A stretch of DNA of 40,011 nucleotides from an uncultured bacterium (GCA_949746255.1 CATKAP010000119.1:1-40011), one strand, 5' to 3'. Numbered from the stretch's first letter, positions 30,506 through 39,883 are shown. Notes: generated by a model not told the origin, from the sequence alone. Numbers and translations: made by a program.

Positions 30506-32632
30506 ATGAAAGTAATTAAGCGCGACGGAACTACCTGCGATTTCGACAGAAAGAAGATTGCTGTTGCAATTTCCAAAGCTAACGAAGCGGTAGACTTCGA
30601 AGACAGAATAACCGCCGAGCAGATTGACGCTATCGCGGACGATATAGCTTCGCGCCACAGAAGAAGAGTGCTTGTAGAGGACATTCAAGATATGGTGGAA
30701 GAAAAGCTGATGGAACTGCAAAAATATCAGCTTATGAAGGCGTATATTCTCTACCGTTACGAGCGTGCTTTAATCCGTAAGGCGAACACTACGGACGACA
30801 GTATTCTTTCTCTTATCAGAAATTCCAACAAGGAAGTAATGGAAGAGAACTCCAATAAAAACGCGCGCACGGCTTCCACTCAGCGCGATTTGATTGCAGG
30901 CGAGGTTTCAAAAGACCTTACGCGCAGAATTCTTTTGCCCGAACATATTTCAAAAGCTCACGACGAGGGCGCTATTCATTTCCATGACGCGGATTATTTT
31001 TTACAGCCTATTTTCAACTGTTGTCTTATAAATATAAAGGACATGCTCGAGAACGGCACAGTAATGAACGGTAAAATGATTGAGAGCCCAAAATCTTTTC
31101 AGACCGCATGTACTATCACTACGCAGATTATAGCTTCCGTCGCTTCTTCGCAATACGGCGGGCAGTCGGTTAATATTGCTCATTTGGGCAAATATTTACG
31201 CCGCACAAAACAAAAGTACGTTAAACAGTGCGAGGAGGAATTCGGCGACACTTTGGACGCGGATACCAAAAAGCACTTTGTGGATATGCGCGTGAAAGAA
31301 GCTTTAAAGGCGGGCGTGCAGACTATTCAGTATCAGATAAATACGTTAATGACCACGAACGGTCAGTCGCCTTTTGTAACGCTTTTCCTTTATGTGGACG
31401 AAAAAGACGAATATATCGAAGAAAACGCCATGATAATAGAGGAAATTTTAAAACAGCGTTATCAGGGCATAAAAAACGAAAAGGGCGTTTATGTGACTCC
31501 CGCGTTCCCCAAACTTATATACGTTCTGGATGAAAACAACTGCCTTAAAGGCGGCAAGTACGATTATCTTACAAAACTTGCTGTAAAATGTTCGTCTAAA
31601 CGTTTGTATCCCGATTATATTTCGGCGAAGAAAATGCGCGAAAATTACGAAGGCAACGTATTTTCTCCCATGGGCTGCCGTTCCTTCCTTTCGCCTTGGA
31701 AAGACGAAAACGGCAATTATAAATTCGAAGGGAGATTCAATCAGGGCGTAGTTTCGATAAATCTTCCCCAGTGCGGAATACTTGCCAAGGGCGACGAAAA
31801 CAAGTTTTGGGAAATTCTCGAACAGAGATTGCAGTTATGTTATGAAGCGTTAATGTGCCGCCATAACGCGCTTATGGGCGTAACCAGCGACGTTTCTCCG
31901 GTGCATTGGCAATACGGCGCCATTGCCCGTTTGGAAAGCGGAGAAAAAATAGATAAATATCTTCTTGACGGCTATTCTACCATATCGTTGGGATACATCG
32001 GACTTTACGAGGTTACCAAACTTGTTAAGGGAGTTTCCCATACGGCTCCGGAAGGTCAGGAATTTGCGCTTAAAGTTATGAAAACTCTTCGCGACCATTG
32101 CGAAACATGGAAAAAAGAAACGGGGTTAGGGTTCGGACTTTACGGTACTCCAGCGGAATCTCTTTGTTATCGTTTCGCCCGCATAGACAAGGAACTTTTC
32201 GGAACAATAGAGGACGTAACGGATAAAGGTTATTATACAAACAGTTACCACGTGGATGTCCGCGAAAATATCGACGCGTTTTCTAAGTTTTCGTTTGAAA
32301 GCAAGTTCCAGCAGATTTCTTCCGGCGGCGCTATTTCTTACGTTGAAATTCCGAATATGCGCCATAATCTTACGGCTATGCAAGACGTTGTGCGCTTTAT
32401 ATACGATAATATACAGTATGCGGAATTCAATACCAAGTCGGATTATTGCCATGTTTGCGGGTTCGACGGTGAAATAATTATTAACGACGATAACGAATGG
32501 GAGTGTCCCGTTTGTCATAATAAAGACCAGAGAAAAATGAACGTAACCCGCCGTACTTGCGGATATCTGGGCGAAAACTTCTGGAACGTAGGTAAAACCA
32601 AGGAAATTAAGGCGAGAGTATTACATTTATAA
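30506..32632 (+). CDS. nrdD: Anaerobic (class III) ribonucleoside-triphosphate reductase
   Basis: NrdD reduces ribonucleotides to deoxyribonucleotides without oxygen, using a glycyl radical. The 708-residue protein has an N-terminal ATP-cone (KVIKRDGTTCDFDRKKIAVA, about 2-90) for allosteric control. The large catalytic barrel follows, then a zinc site of two CxxC pairs (CHVCG and CPVCHN, about 650-673), and the radical loop RRTCGYLGENFW with Gly686 as the radical site. The start is behind GGAGG. The activase nrdG lies two genes downstream. The control region carries NrdR-box pairs, as expected. Confidence 0.98.
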   Translation: MKVIKRDGTTCDFDRKKIAVAISKANEAVDFEDRITAEQIDAIADDIASRHRRRVLVEDIQDMVEEKLMELQKYQLMKAYILYRYERALIRKANTTDDSILSLIRNSNKEVMEENSNKNARTASTQRDLIAGEVSKDLTRRILLPEHISKAHDEGAIHFHDADYFLQPIFNCCLINIKDMLENGTVMNGKMIESPKSFQTACTITTQIIASVASSQYGGQSVNIAHLGKYLRRTKQKYVKQCEEEFGDTLDADTKKHFVDMRVKEALKAGVQTIQYQINTLMTTNGQSPFVTLFLYVDEKDEYIEENAMIIEEILKQRYQGIKNEKGVYVTPAFPKLIYVLDENNCLKGGKYDYLTKLAVKCSSKRLYPDYISAKKMRENYEGNVFSPMGCRSFLSPWKDENGNYKFEGRFNQGVVSINLPQCGILAKGDENKFWEILEQRLQLCYEALMCRHNALMGVTSDVSPVHWQYGAIARLESGEKIDKYLLDGYSTISLGYIGLYEVTKLVKGVSHTAPEGQEFALKVMKTLRDHCETWKKETGLGFGLYGTPAESLCYRFARIDKELFGTIEDVTDKGYYTNSYHVDVRENIDAFSKFSFESKFQQISSGGAISYVEIPNMRHNLTAMQDVVRFIYDNIQYAEFNTKSDYCHVCGFDGEIIINDDNEWECPVCHNKDQRKMNVTRRTCGYLGENFWNVGKTKEIKARVLHL

Positions 32633-32677
32633 AAATTTGAAAAACAATACTTTGTTAATTAATTTGAAAATAGTAGT

Positions 32678-33223
32678 ATGTTTTCTTCGCTTATAATAAT
32701 AATTTTAGTGCCGATTTGTATTGCGGGTTTAAACGCGTGGCTTAACAGGGTTGTTGAAAAGCAAAACTCTCTAATAAACGGATCGGATTTTCAAGTAAAA
32801 TATAATTCGCTTGCCGTTGGTTCTGTAATATTTTTATTTGTATTTTTTATATTATGTTCCGCGCTTTTTCCTGTTTTGTATTTGTGCGATATTCCGGACG
32901 GGCCTCCTGTGGAAGTGGTTATTGCCGTAGCTTGCGTTTTCGGCGTATGCGCTATAGTTAGCGGTGTGTTTGCTATCGCCGTCGGATGCTGGAAAATTGC
33001 TGTAAGCAATGAAAATATAATTTATGTGCCGTTATTCGGGAAGAGCGTTAAATACGAATGGAACGATATAAACAACGTTACCTTGAACGTCGTAAGCGGA
33101 ATAATTAATTATAAAGTGTTTTTGAAGGGAAAAGTAAAAAAAGCATTTTCTTTCAGGTCTGTAATGGTTGGCGCAAGCAAGTTTGCGGAACTTTTAAATC
33201 TGCGCGAATTTCCGTTCGATTAA
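32678..33223 (+). CDS. Membrane protein of unknown function between nrdD and nrdG
   Basis: I do not recognise this 181-residue protein. It has hydrophobic helices near residues 1-20, 47-70 and 80-107. A soluble C-terminal part of about 70 residues follows (ENIIYVPLFGKSVKYEWNDI), which reads like a small beta-rich, PH-like domain as seen in many Firmicutes membrane proteins. No ribosome-binding site is visible before the ATG. The gene splits the usual nrdD-nrdG pair; its position does not make it part of ribonucleotide reduction. Confidence 0.7.
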   Translation: MFSSLIIIILVPICIAGLNAWLNRVVEKQNSLINGSDFQVKYNSLAVGSVIFLFVFFILCSALFPVLYLCDIPDGPPVEVVIAVACVFGVCAIVSGVFAIAVGCWKIAVSNENIIYVPLFGKSVKYEWNDINNVTLNVVSGIINYKVFLKGKVKKAFSFRSVMVGASKFAELLNLREFPFD

Positions 33224-33277
33224 ACAAAAAGTAAATCGCTTGAATATCAATAAATTAATGGGTTAAACGGAACGTGT

Positions 33278-33811
33278 ATGAATTACGGTAATATAAAATT
33301 TTATGATGTCGCAAACGGCCCGGGGGTAAGGGTTTCGTTGTTTGTCAGCGGTTGCAGAAATCACTGTAAAAATTGCTTCAACCCTGAAACCTGGGATTTT
33401 AATTATGGTAAACCGTTCACCGCGGAAACCGAAGAAAGTATTATAAAAGGGCTTAAACCCGAGCATATTAAAGGGTTTACGCTTTTAGGCGGAGATCCTT
33501 TCGAGCCCGAAAACTCCGCCGTTTTAGCTCCGTTTTTAGAAAAAATTAAAAAAGAATATCCGAATAAATCGTTTTGGTGTTATACCGGGTACGATTATGA
33601 AAAGGATCTTTTGACGGGCAAGAAGGGCGATGTGGAAACGGTTATGCGCATGCTTAACTGTATCGATGTTTTAGTTGACGGTAGATTCGTAGAGGAGCTC
33701 AAGGATTTGAATTTACTTTTTCGCGGTTCTTCCAATCAAAGGATAATTCTCGTAAAACCGTCTTTAGAGGAAGATAAAATTGTACTTTGGGACGAATTAA
33801 CGGAGGTTTAA
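33278..33811 (+). CDS. nrdG: Anaerobic ribonucleotide reductase activating protein
   Basis: NrdG is the radical-SAM enzyme that installs the glycyl radical on NrdD. The 177-residue protein has the radical-SAM cysteines C26, C30 and C33 (SGCRNHCKNCFNPETWDF), a Gly-rich SAM-binding segment LLGGDPFEPEN (about 68-78) and WCYTGYDYE. The start MNYGNIKFYDVANGPGVRVS matches the family. dut follows after three bases. Confidence 0.96.
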   Translation: MNYGNIKFYDVANGPGVRVSLFVSGCRNHCKNCFNPETWDFNYGKPFTAETEESIIKGLKPEHIKGFTLLGGDPFEPENSAVLAPFLEKIKKEYPNKSFWCYTGYDYEKDLLTGKKGDVETVMRMLNCIDVLVDGRFVEELKDLNLLFRGSSNQRIILVKPSLEEDKIVLWDELTEV

Positions 33812-33814
33812 CAA

Positions 33815-34294
33815 ATGAAAAACAATGTGGAAATTTTCGACTCGAAAATTAAAACAATGAAAGTGGCCATAAAAAAACTCAATGAAAAAGCAGTTGTTCC
33901 GTCTTACGGCAGTGAATTTGCCGCCGGAGCCGATTTATATGCCTGCACGGACGGCGAAGTAGAGATAAAACCTCATACCACAGTTGTTATTCCTACCGGT
34001 ATAGCGATGGAATTGCCCCTTGGATATGCCGGGCTTATTTATGCAAGAAGCGGACTTGCGACAAAAAAAGGACTTGCTCCCGCAAATAAGGTCGGCGTTG
34101 TGGATTGCGATTACCGCGGCGAAGTGAAGGTTGCGCTTCATAATCATTCTAACGATATTCAAACGGTAGCCGCGGGCGAGAGAATAGCCCAAATGGTTAT
34201 AACGCCCTATCTTGCGGCGGAATTTATCTTGAAGGACGAGCTTTCCAAAACCGTTCGCGGCGCAGGCGGCTTCGGTTCGACGGGAAGTAAATAA
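33815..34294 (+). CDS. dut: dUTPase
   Basis: Dut hydrolyses dUTP to dUMP, keeping uracil out of DNA and feeding dTMP synthesis. The 159-residue protein has the five trimeric dUTPase motifs: AGADLYA (1), ARSGLATKKGLAP (2), GVVDCDYRGEVKV (3), GERIAQMVI (4) and GAGGFGSTG (5). GGAGG (33801-33805) sets the start at 33815; a second in-frame ATG near 33857 would remove a poorly conserved 14-residue leader. Its place after nrdG links it to dNTP supply. Confidence 0.96.
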   Translation: MKNNVEIFDSKIKTMKVAIKKLNEKAVVPSYGSEFAAGADLYACTDGEVEIKPHTTVVIPTGIAMELPLGYAGLIYARSGLATKKGLAPANKVGVVDCDYRGEVKVALHNHSNDIQTVAAGERIAQMVITPYLAAEFILKDELSKTVRGAGGFGSTGSK

Positions 34295-34310
34295 CAATAC
34301 GGTTTAACAG

Positions 34311-34329
34311 CGGTGCGGGCAACGCGCCG
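34311..34329 (+). terminator. Hairpin after dut, possible terminator
   Basis: CGGTGCG pairs with CGCGCCG (one G-T pair) around a GGCAA loop and is followed by TTTATTTAT. Confidence 0.65.
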
Positions 34330-34378
34330 TTTATTTATATACGTAAATCCGATTTTAGCGTTAAATCAGGCAAACCTC

Positions 34379-34407
34379 TTGACGATTGCGGCGATAGGGT
34401 GTATACT
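34379..34407 (+). promoter_or_regulatory. Sigma-A promoter of the ROK kinase-rex operon
   Basis: TTGACG (34379-34384) and TATACT (34402-34407) are 17 bases apart, with TG one base before the -10 (extended -10). The leader is about 33 bases. Confidence 0.8.
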
Positions 34408-34446
34408 TTAATAAAGTAACTTGATTTTACTCTTACGGAGGAATTA

Positions 34447-35385
34447 ATGGAGCTGTATTTGGGTATAGACGTGGGCGGAACTACCGTTAAGGGATTAATC
34501 CTGGATGATAGCGGGAATGCGTTATGTTCCGGTTCGTCGCCTACTATGTGCGGTTGCGGACTTGCGGACTGTATCGCGGAACTTGCGCGTAGACTTGCGC
34601 TTAACGCGGGCGCTGAACTTTCGTCGTTTCGCGGTATAGGCGTAGGTTGTCCCGGAATTATCGACAGTGAAAACGGAGTGGTCGTATATTCCGCTAATCT
34701 CGAATTAAAAAACGAACCGCTTGCAAAAAAACTTGAAGAAAAGCTCGGTTTGAAGATTAAATTATGCAACGACGCCAATGCGGCGGCTTTGGGTGAAGCT
34801 AAATTCGGCGCGGGTAAGGGTTATAAAGACAGTGTGCTCATTACTTTGGGCACGGGCGTAGGCGGCGGAATCGTAATAGACGGAAAACTTTTCGAGGGTT
34901 ATAAGTCCGCGGGCGCCGAAATCGGACATATGGTAATAGAACGCGACGGTAACAGGTGTACTTGCGGCAGGCGGGGTTGTTTCGAAGCATATTGCTCCGC
35001 GCGCGCTTTGACGGAAAGAACTCGTTGGGCTATGGAAGAGGATACTTCTTCGGAAATGTGGAAAACTTATACTCACGATACTGCCGACGGCAGAACAGCT
35101 TTCGAATATATGGCTACCGACCGCACCGCAAAACAAGTGGCGGATTGGTATATTAAGCATCTTGCTTGCGGCGCTGCAAACATTGCCAATATATTCCGTC
35201 CTCAGGTTATCATGTTCGGCGGCGGAGTAGCCGCTCAGGGTAAAAAACTTACGGAACCTCTTCAAAAACTTTTGAATAAAGAACTTTTCGGCGGTTCTGA
35301 ATACGCGCCCGTAAAAGTGGAATGCGCAACGCTGGGCAATAAAGCCGGCGTGTACGGCGCGGCGGCGCTTGTTATGAATAAATAG
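34447..35385 (+). CDS. ROK-family sugar kinase, probable glucokinase
   Basis: ROK kinases phosphorylate glucose or related sugars with ATP. The 312-residue protein has the phosphate motif GIDVGGTTVKGLI (6-18), the sugar-site segment GCPGIID and CNDANAAALGE, the ATP motif GTGVGGGIVIDGK, and the ROK zinc motif CTCGRRGCFEAY (about 178-189). The order and length fit bacterial GlcK. GGAGGA gives the start. rex follows after seven bases, so glucose phosphorylation and NADH sensing share one message. Confidence 0.92.
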   Translation: MELYLGIDVGGTTVKGLILDDSGNALCSGSSPTMCGCGLADCIAELARRLALNAGAELSSFRGIGVGCPGIIDSENGVVVYSANLELKNEPLAKKLEEKLGLKIKLCNDANAAALGEAKFGAGKGYKDSVLITLGTGVGGGIVIDGKLFEGYKSAGAEIGHMVIERDGNRCTCGRRGCFEAYCSARALTERTRWAMEEDTSSEMWKTYTHDTADGRTAFEYMATDRTAKQVADWYIKHLACGAANIANIFRPQVIMFGGGVAAQGKKLTEPLQKLLNKELFGGSEYAPVKVECATLGNKAGVYGAAALVMNK

Positions 35386-35392
35386 GAGTTAT

Positions 35393-36004
35393 ATGAAAAG
35401 CGATATCCCCGTAACCAGTTTGCAAAGGCTTCCGGTTTATCTTAATTATTTGAAAACCTCAGGCAACGGTGAACAGTATATTTCTTCGGGCGCGATAGCC
35501 CGCGCGCTCTCTTTGGGCGAAGTTTTGGTGCGCAAGGATTTGGCGTTTACTTCGGCGCAGGGCAGAACTCGCGTTGGATATGTCCGTGAGGAGCTTATTG
35601 CGGCTTTAGAAGAATATTTGGGCTGTAATAACAGAAAAACGGCGGCTATTTTCGGCGCTGGCGGATTGGGAAGCGCGTTATTATCTTACGGCGGATTCGG
35701 AAATTATGGAATAGATGTTGTTGCGGCTTTCGATAACGATTCCGCGAAGATAGGAGGAGAAATAGGCGGGAAGCCTGTTTTCGATATTAATGAAGCACGT
35801 GAAAAAACGCGTGAACTCGACGTTAAACTTGCCGTGATATGCGTACCGGCAAAGTACGCAAAAGACGTTGCCGACGTTTTGGTGGATTGCGGCGTTCGCG
35901 CCATATTGAACTTTGCTCCCGTTCTTTTGAAGGTTCCGGAAGGGTTTGTCGTGCGCAATATAGACGTTGCAGCTAATCTTGCAATACTTTCCGTAACACA
36001 ATAA
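35393..36004 (+). CDS. rex: Redox-sensing transcriptional repressor Rex
   Basis: Rex binds DNA when NADH is low and lets go when NADH rises, controlling fermentation genes. The 203-residue protein has an N-terminal winged-helix part (TSLQRLPVYLNYLK, YISSGAIARAL, VRKDLAF). The Rossmann domain has AAIFGAGGLGSALLSYGGF (about 83-101), and DVAANLAILSV is the domain-swapped C-terminal helix. In the VRKDLA motif the usual hydrophobic residue is followed normally. No clear Rex operator (TTGTGA...TCACAA) was found near this operon. Confidence 0.95.
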   Translation: MKSDIPVTSLQRLPVYLNYLKTSGNGEQYISSGAIARALSLGEVLVRKDLAFTSAQGRTRVGYVREELIAALEEYLGCNNRKTAAIFGAGGLGSALLSYGGFGNYGIDVVAAFDNDSAKIGGEIGGKPVFDINEAREKTRELDVKLAVICVPAKYAKDVADVLVDCGVRAILNFAPVLLKVPEGFVVRNIDVAANLAILSVTQ

Positions 36005-36130
36005 ATAAGCGGATAATGCGGGTGTTTAATCGTGTTAACCGATATATGCCGTCAATAAATCGTAATTTGTATTTACGGCGACTCCGGCGAAGCTTAAAAT
36101 TTTTAAGTATTAATAATAGCGTATGTTTTT

Positions 36131-36160
36131 ATTCCGAAAGCGCGGTTGCGCTTTCGGAAT
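36131..36160. terminator. Hairpin after rex, possible terminator
   Basis: A perfect 13-bp stem, ATTCCGAAAGCGC and GCGCTTTCGGAAT, has a GGTT loop and is followed by an A/T-rich stretch. The T-run is poor, but the stem is very stable. It lies 30 bases before the next gene. Confidence 0.65.
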
Positions 36161-36190
36161 ATTATTTGTCTATAAAAAATATAATAACGT

Positions 36191-37717
36191 ATGGCAAAGG
36201 AAAAATTTAAATCCAAAGGAGGCTTCATTCTCGCAAGTATAGGCGCGGCGGTGGGACTTGGAAACGCTTTGCGGTTCCCCGGTATGTGCGCAAAATACGG
36301 CGGAGGAGCCTTTCTTTTTGTATATTTTGTGGCGCTCATATTGCTTGGCGTTCCTCTGTTGAACGCGGAAATAGCTCTTGGCAGAAAGTTTTCGGGAGGA
36401 GCGCCTAAATGTATGGCAAAGTTGGTAAGGGGCGGAGAAAGACTCGGTTGGGCTTCTTGCGTCAATTCTGTGTTTACCGCAATAATATATGCAGGACTTG
36501 CGGGGTGGCTGATTGCCGCCGCGATTAACTTTGTGCCTCTTGCAAATTCCTCCGCGGAACTTATGCAAAGCCAGATAAGCGAATACTTTTTCAAAGAGGT
36601 GCTTTCCGCCCGTTCGGACGGGGTTATTTCGGGCATATCCCCGCTCGTATGCGTATTGATGTGCGCGGTATGGGGTTTAATGTACGCGTGTTTGAGAGGA
36701 GGGGCGAATACGCTTGCCCGCGCGGCGAAATTCACCGTTATTATTCCCGTTGTTTTGCTTTTGTTTATGGCTGTGCGCGGACTTGCGTACGATAACTCTT
36801 TGCAGGCTTTGGGCGCTCTGTTTCTGCCCGATTTTACCGCTTTGTCGTCGCCGGAATTATGGCTTGGCGCCCTCGGACAAGTGTTTTTCTCTCTTTCCGT
36901 TGCGGTGGGTATTATGCCCGCATACGGTTCGTATCTGCCTGAAGGCACAAACATTTTTTCATGTAGTTTAATTATAGCCGCCGCGGATTTCCTTGTTTCG
37001 GTTCTGGCGTCGGTAGTTATGTTCACGACTTTGTACGGTTGCGGATTGCAAAATCAAATCAGTCAATCTGGAATTATAACTGCGTTTGCGGTATATCCTT
37101 CTGCGCTTGCTTCGCTTTTCGGCAATAACGCCGTATTGAATTCTGTTGCGGGAGTGCTGTTTTATTGTTCGCTTACCATGCTCGCCGTGCAATCGGCGGT
37201 TTCTATGGCGGAAGCCTTCGTTTCGCCGTTTGCGGCGGAGTTCGGAAAAAACAAAAAAAAGGTTGCCGCATGCGTTTGCGCGGCGGGCGGGATAATAAGT
37301 ATTTTTTATGCAACTACCGCCGCCGTAACGGTTGCGGAAATAAGCGACCGTTTTGTAAATTTTTATAACGTTTTGCTTTTGGGAACTATAGAATGTATCT
37401 TTGTCGGTTACGGTAAAGAGAGAAAAACGTTGCCTTCCGAAATAAACAGATTTACAAATAAACTTAAAATACCCTCAAAATTTTTCGGGGTTTCGGTAAA
37501 ATTTCTCAGCCCCGCCGTTCTTATTCCTTTAAGCGTATATGAAACAGTCAGACTTTTTACCAATTCTTCGGGCTATCCGATTTGGGCGCAGTTTGCGTTC
37601 GGTTGGGGCTTGTCTTTATCGGTTTTTGCTGCTGGACTTTTGCTTGTGCGGTTGTTAAATCCGCGAGATGCGGTTTTGAAGTTAAAATCGGGTAAAAATG
37701 CCGTTAACTTTATGTGA
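36191..37717 (+). CDS. NSS-family sodium-dependent transporter
   Basis: This 508-residue protein matches the neurotransmitter:sodium symporter family (LeuT fold), which takes up amino acids with Na+. The first helix carries KGGFILASIGAAVGLGNALR, the family signature with the sodium and substrate-site residues; a Gly-rich loop follows. About eleven to twelve helices are visible. The ATG at 36191 fits the family start, but no ribosome-binding site precedes it. A TATAAT at 36180-36185 ends five bases before the ATG, with no convincing -35. The substrate cannot be read. Confidence 0.92.
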   Translation: MAKEKFKSKGGFILASIGAAVGLGNALRFPGMCAKYGGGAFLFVYFVALILLGVPLLNAEIALGRKFSGGAPKCMAKLVRGGERLGWASCVNSVFTAIIYAGLAGWLIAAAINFVPLANSSAELMQSQISEYFFKEVLSARSDGVISGISPLVCVLMCAVWGLMYACLRGGANTLARAAKFTVIIPVVLLLFMAVRGLAYDNSLQALGALFLPDFTALSSPELWLGALGQVFFSLSVAVGIMPAYGSYLPEGTNIFSCSLIIAAADFLVSVLASVVMFTTLYGCGLQNQISQSGIITAFAVYPSALASLFGNNAVLNSVAGVLFYCSLTMLAVQSAVSMAEAFVSPFAAEFGKNKKKVAACVCAAGGIISIFYATTAAVTVAEISDRFVNFYNVLLLGTIECIFVGYGKERKTLPSEINRFTNKLKIPSKFFGVSVKFLSPAVLIPLSVYETVRLFTNSSGYPIWAQFAFGWGLSLSVFAAGLLLVRLLNPRDAVLKLKSGKNAVNFM

Positions 37718-37753
37718 AATTTGTCATAAAAACCTATGATAATTTAAATTTCG

Positions 37754-37783
37754 TTGACAAGCGCGGTAAATAATAAGTATAAT
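37754..37783 (+). promoter_or_regulatory. Sigma-A promoter of the GT2 gene
   Basis: TTGACA (37754-37759) and TATAAT (37778-37783) are both perfect and 18 bases apart. The leader would be about 45 bases, with a distant GAGG at 37815. Confidence 0.85.
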
Positions 37784-37834
37784 GAATAGGTAGCTCGGCA
37801 AAATGTTATTGCGCGAGGTTAACGAACTTTAATT

Positions 37835-39214
37835 ATGATGATAAATATAATTGCAACTGTATACGGCGCGCTTTGCGTAATTGCTCTTTTGGTATATATA
37901 CCGAAAATAAAGCAGTTTTTTTATATGTCTAAAAAACCGAAGTACAAAATTGCAAAAAAACAAAACAAAATTTCATTGGTAATTCCCGCTCGAAAAGAAA
38001 GCGAAGTTATAGTAGATTTATTCGATTCTATTTTAAGGCAGACTTATAAAAATTTCGACGTAAATGTAATAGTGGACGACGTTAACGATTTAACCGTAAA
38101 ACTTGCCGGGGAAATAGGGGCTAACGTATTTGTTGTAGAAAACCAGAAATGTAAGGGCGACGCTCTCGACGGTTATTTTAAGTCTTTGACGCCCGAAAAA
38201 CTTGATGGTTACGACGCTTTCGTTATAATAGACGCCGACGCTGTGTTGTCGCCCGATTACGTTTACGAACTGAACAATGCGTTGGAACACGATTGTCAGA
38301 TTTTTCTTTCCAGAAAAGATATAAAAAATTATCTAGGGATGAAAAAATTACGTTCTTTGCATTGTAATTGTTCGGTTATGACCTATCCGCAATTGGATGA
38401 TTTGGCTAATTCCTACCGCACCGCGAAAGGTATTCCGATGAATATGTGCGGACAGGGTATGATGTTGAGAACTTCGGTTATAAAAGAACTCGGGGGCTGG
38501 CCGTATCGTACGCTTACGGAAGACTACGAGCTTAGAATGGATTGTTTTTTAAAGGGTTTTACGTCGATGTATTATCCTTACGCCGTAATTTATACCGAAG
38601 AAGCGGTAACTCATAAAGACAGCTACAAGCGCCGTTTAAGATGGGTAACGGGTTTTTCCCAGTGCGACAGAAAATATAAAAAGCAAATTAAAAAAGCGGC
38701 GCGCGAACGCGGAAAAACCACCGAAGGGGAGTTCGAGTATTTTTATTCGCTTGTACCGCTGATATTTTTTATTGCAGTTACATTTCTTACTTCGTTTACG
38801 GGTATCGGGCTTACCGTATATTACGCTGTGACCGGAGGGGAGTGGCTGAAAAGTCTTTTATTGCTCGCAATAATGCCTTACGGAATAATGTATACGTTGG
38901 AATTTATTTACGGTGCAATGTGTATGTACGCGTACCGCGACGTTTTCGAGCCGCTTAGCGCAGGTGAAAAAATTGCGGCGCTACTTTACGAACCGATATT
39001 CATGTTCGAGTATTTTCCTTTGTTTATACAAAGCAGGTTTTGTTCTTTAAAAGGGTTTGAGTGGCAGCCGACCAACCATTTGACTTACTGCCGGGGAAAA
39101 GCTGCCGAAAGGGCTGCGTCGAAAACTTCAAAACTGAAGCGCGCGCGTATTAAAAAATCGCCGCGCAAAACTTCCGACGTGGAGGTAAGGGAAGAGCCTT
39201 TGGAAGCAAAATAA
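37835..39214 (+). CDS. Membrane-bound family 2 glycosyltransferase
   Basis: The 459-residue protein has one N-terminal helix (about 5-22), a GT2 domain and two to three C-terminal helices (about 290-365). GT2 motifs are VIPARKES (49-56), the metal-binding DAD (133-135), TED (228-230) and RRLRW (266-270) in place of the more usual QxxRW. This plan is that of processive polysaccharide synthases and related enzymes; here the first residue of the last motif is Arg. The tail after about 415 is basic and low in complexity. No other polysaccharide gene is nearby, so the product is unknown. The ribosome-binding site is poor. Confidence 0.86.
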   Translation: MMINIIATVYGALCVIALLVYIPKIKQFFYMSKKPKYKIAKKQNKISLVIPARKESEVIVDLFDSILRQTYKNFDVNVIVDDVNDLTVKLAGEIGANVFVVENQKCKGDALDGYFKSLTPEKLDGYDAFVIIDADAVLSPDYVYELNNALEHDCQIFLSRKDIKNYLGMKKLRSLHCNCSVMTYPQLDDLANSYRTAKGIPMNMCGQGMMLRTSVIKELGGWPYRTLTEDYELRMDCFLKGFTSMYYPYAVIYTEEAVTHKDSYKRRLRWVTGFSQCDRKYKKQIKKAARERGKTTEGEFEYFYSLVPLIFFIAVTFLTSFTGIGLTVYYAVTGGEWLKSLLLLAIMPYGIMYTLEFIYGAMCMYAYRDVFEPLSAGEKIAALLYEPIFMFEYFPLFIQSRFCSLKGFEWQPTNHLTYCRGKAAERAASKTSKLKRARIKKSPRKTSDVEVREEPLEAK

Positions 39215-39217
39215 AAG

Positions 39218-39247
39218 AACCCCGCCGAATAAAAATTCGGCGGGGTT
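39218..39247. terminator. Bidirectional terminator between the GT2 gene and the ECF S-component
   Basis: The 13-bp stem AACCCCGCCGAAT and ATTCGGCGGGGTT has an AAAA loop. It lies three bases after the GT2 stop and five before the minus-strand stop, so it serves both. Confidence 0.85.
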
Positions 39248-39252
39248 ATAAT

Positions 39253-39849
39253 TTATGAGTTTTCTTCGCACGGTTTTTCTTTTACCAGAACTTCGTTTTT
39301 AAAATCAGGCAGCAGATTGTTTTTCATAAGTTGTTTTTTAAACGTAGTGGCGTAACAAATAATAACGGCTATGGAAATTCCTGTAACTTCCTGTATTATG
39401 TTTCCGGGTATGCGCATTACGGCATATTCGTATCCTTTTCCGGTAATAAGCCAATAAGTTAGAAAATAACCCAAAATAACGATTGCCGCGCCCGCGATTG
39501 AAGCCAAGCCCGCCCATACGGGTTCAAATTTTTTCGGAAGACGGGCAAATGCATAATGTAACAATGCCGAAGTTAATGCGCACTGTAGTCCGTGTATGAC
39601 AAGTGAAATAAACATCATTGCGGCGTTGCCCAGGCATAAATCATACAAAAACGTTCCCAATCCGCCTACGATAAATGCTGCGAAAGGGTCTAAAAGATAA
39701 GCCGCCAGAAAAATCGCGCCGTCGCACCAATAAACGTTTCCCGCAGGTGTGGGCGCGGGCGGGATTGCCGTGGTTGCAACCACAAGCGCGGTAAGCATGG
39801 CTGTATATGCAATCCATTTTGTTGTAAATAACGCCTTTTTGTTTTTCAT
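39253..39849 (-). CDS. ECF transporter S-component, vitamin uptake (substrate unproven)
   Basis: From the ATG at 39849 (behind AGAGG, five-base gap) the protein is 198 residues with about five to six helices. The segment NVYWCDGAIFLAAYLLDPFA, followed by FIVGGLGTFLYDLCLG, matches the GD-x-x-F-LAAxLxGPxAG...GGxGxxLxDLxxG pattern of the COG4720 S-component group. That group includes predicted pyridoxine and hydroxymethylpyrimidine carriers. The divergent gene next to it looks like a MocR/PdxR-type regulator, which favours vitamin B6; this is inference. In-frame codons up to 39918 lie upstream of the -10. Confidence 0.85.
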   Translation of the reverse strand: MKNKKALFTTKWIAYTAMLTALVVATTAIPPAPTPAGNVYWCDGAIFLAAYLLDPFAAFIVGGLGTFLYDLCLGNAAMMFISLVIHGLQCALTSALLHYAFARLPKKFEPVWAGLASIAGAAIVILGYFLTYWLITGKGYEYAVMRIPGNIIQEVTGISIAVIICYATTFKKQLMKNNLLPDFKNEVLVKEKPCEENS

Positions 39850-39883
39850 TGAAGCCTCTTTATTTTGAAATTTTTCATTGACT

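Noticed and set aside
36005-36190. A Rex operator near rex or the NSS gene
   Set aside because: A CTTAAAA/TTTTAAG palindrome is present, but it does not match the TTGTGA...TCACAA Rex consensus.
36171-36193. NSS transporter as a fourth leaderless gene
   Set aside because: TATAAT ends only five bases before the ATG and no -35 box lies at 16-18 bases, so the evidence is much weaker than for the other three.
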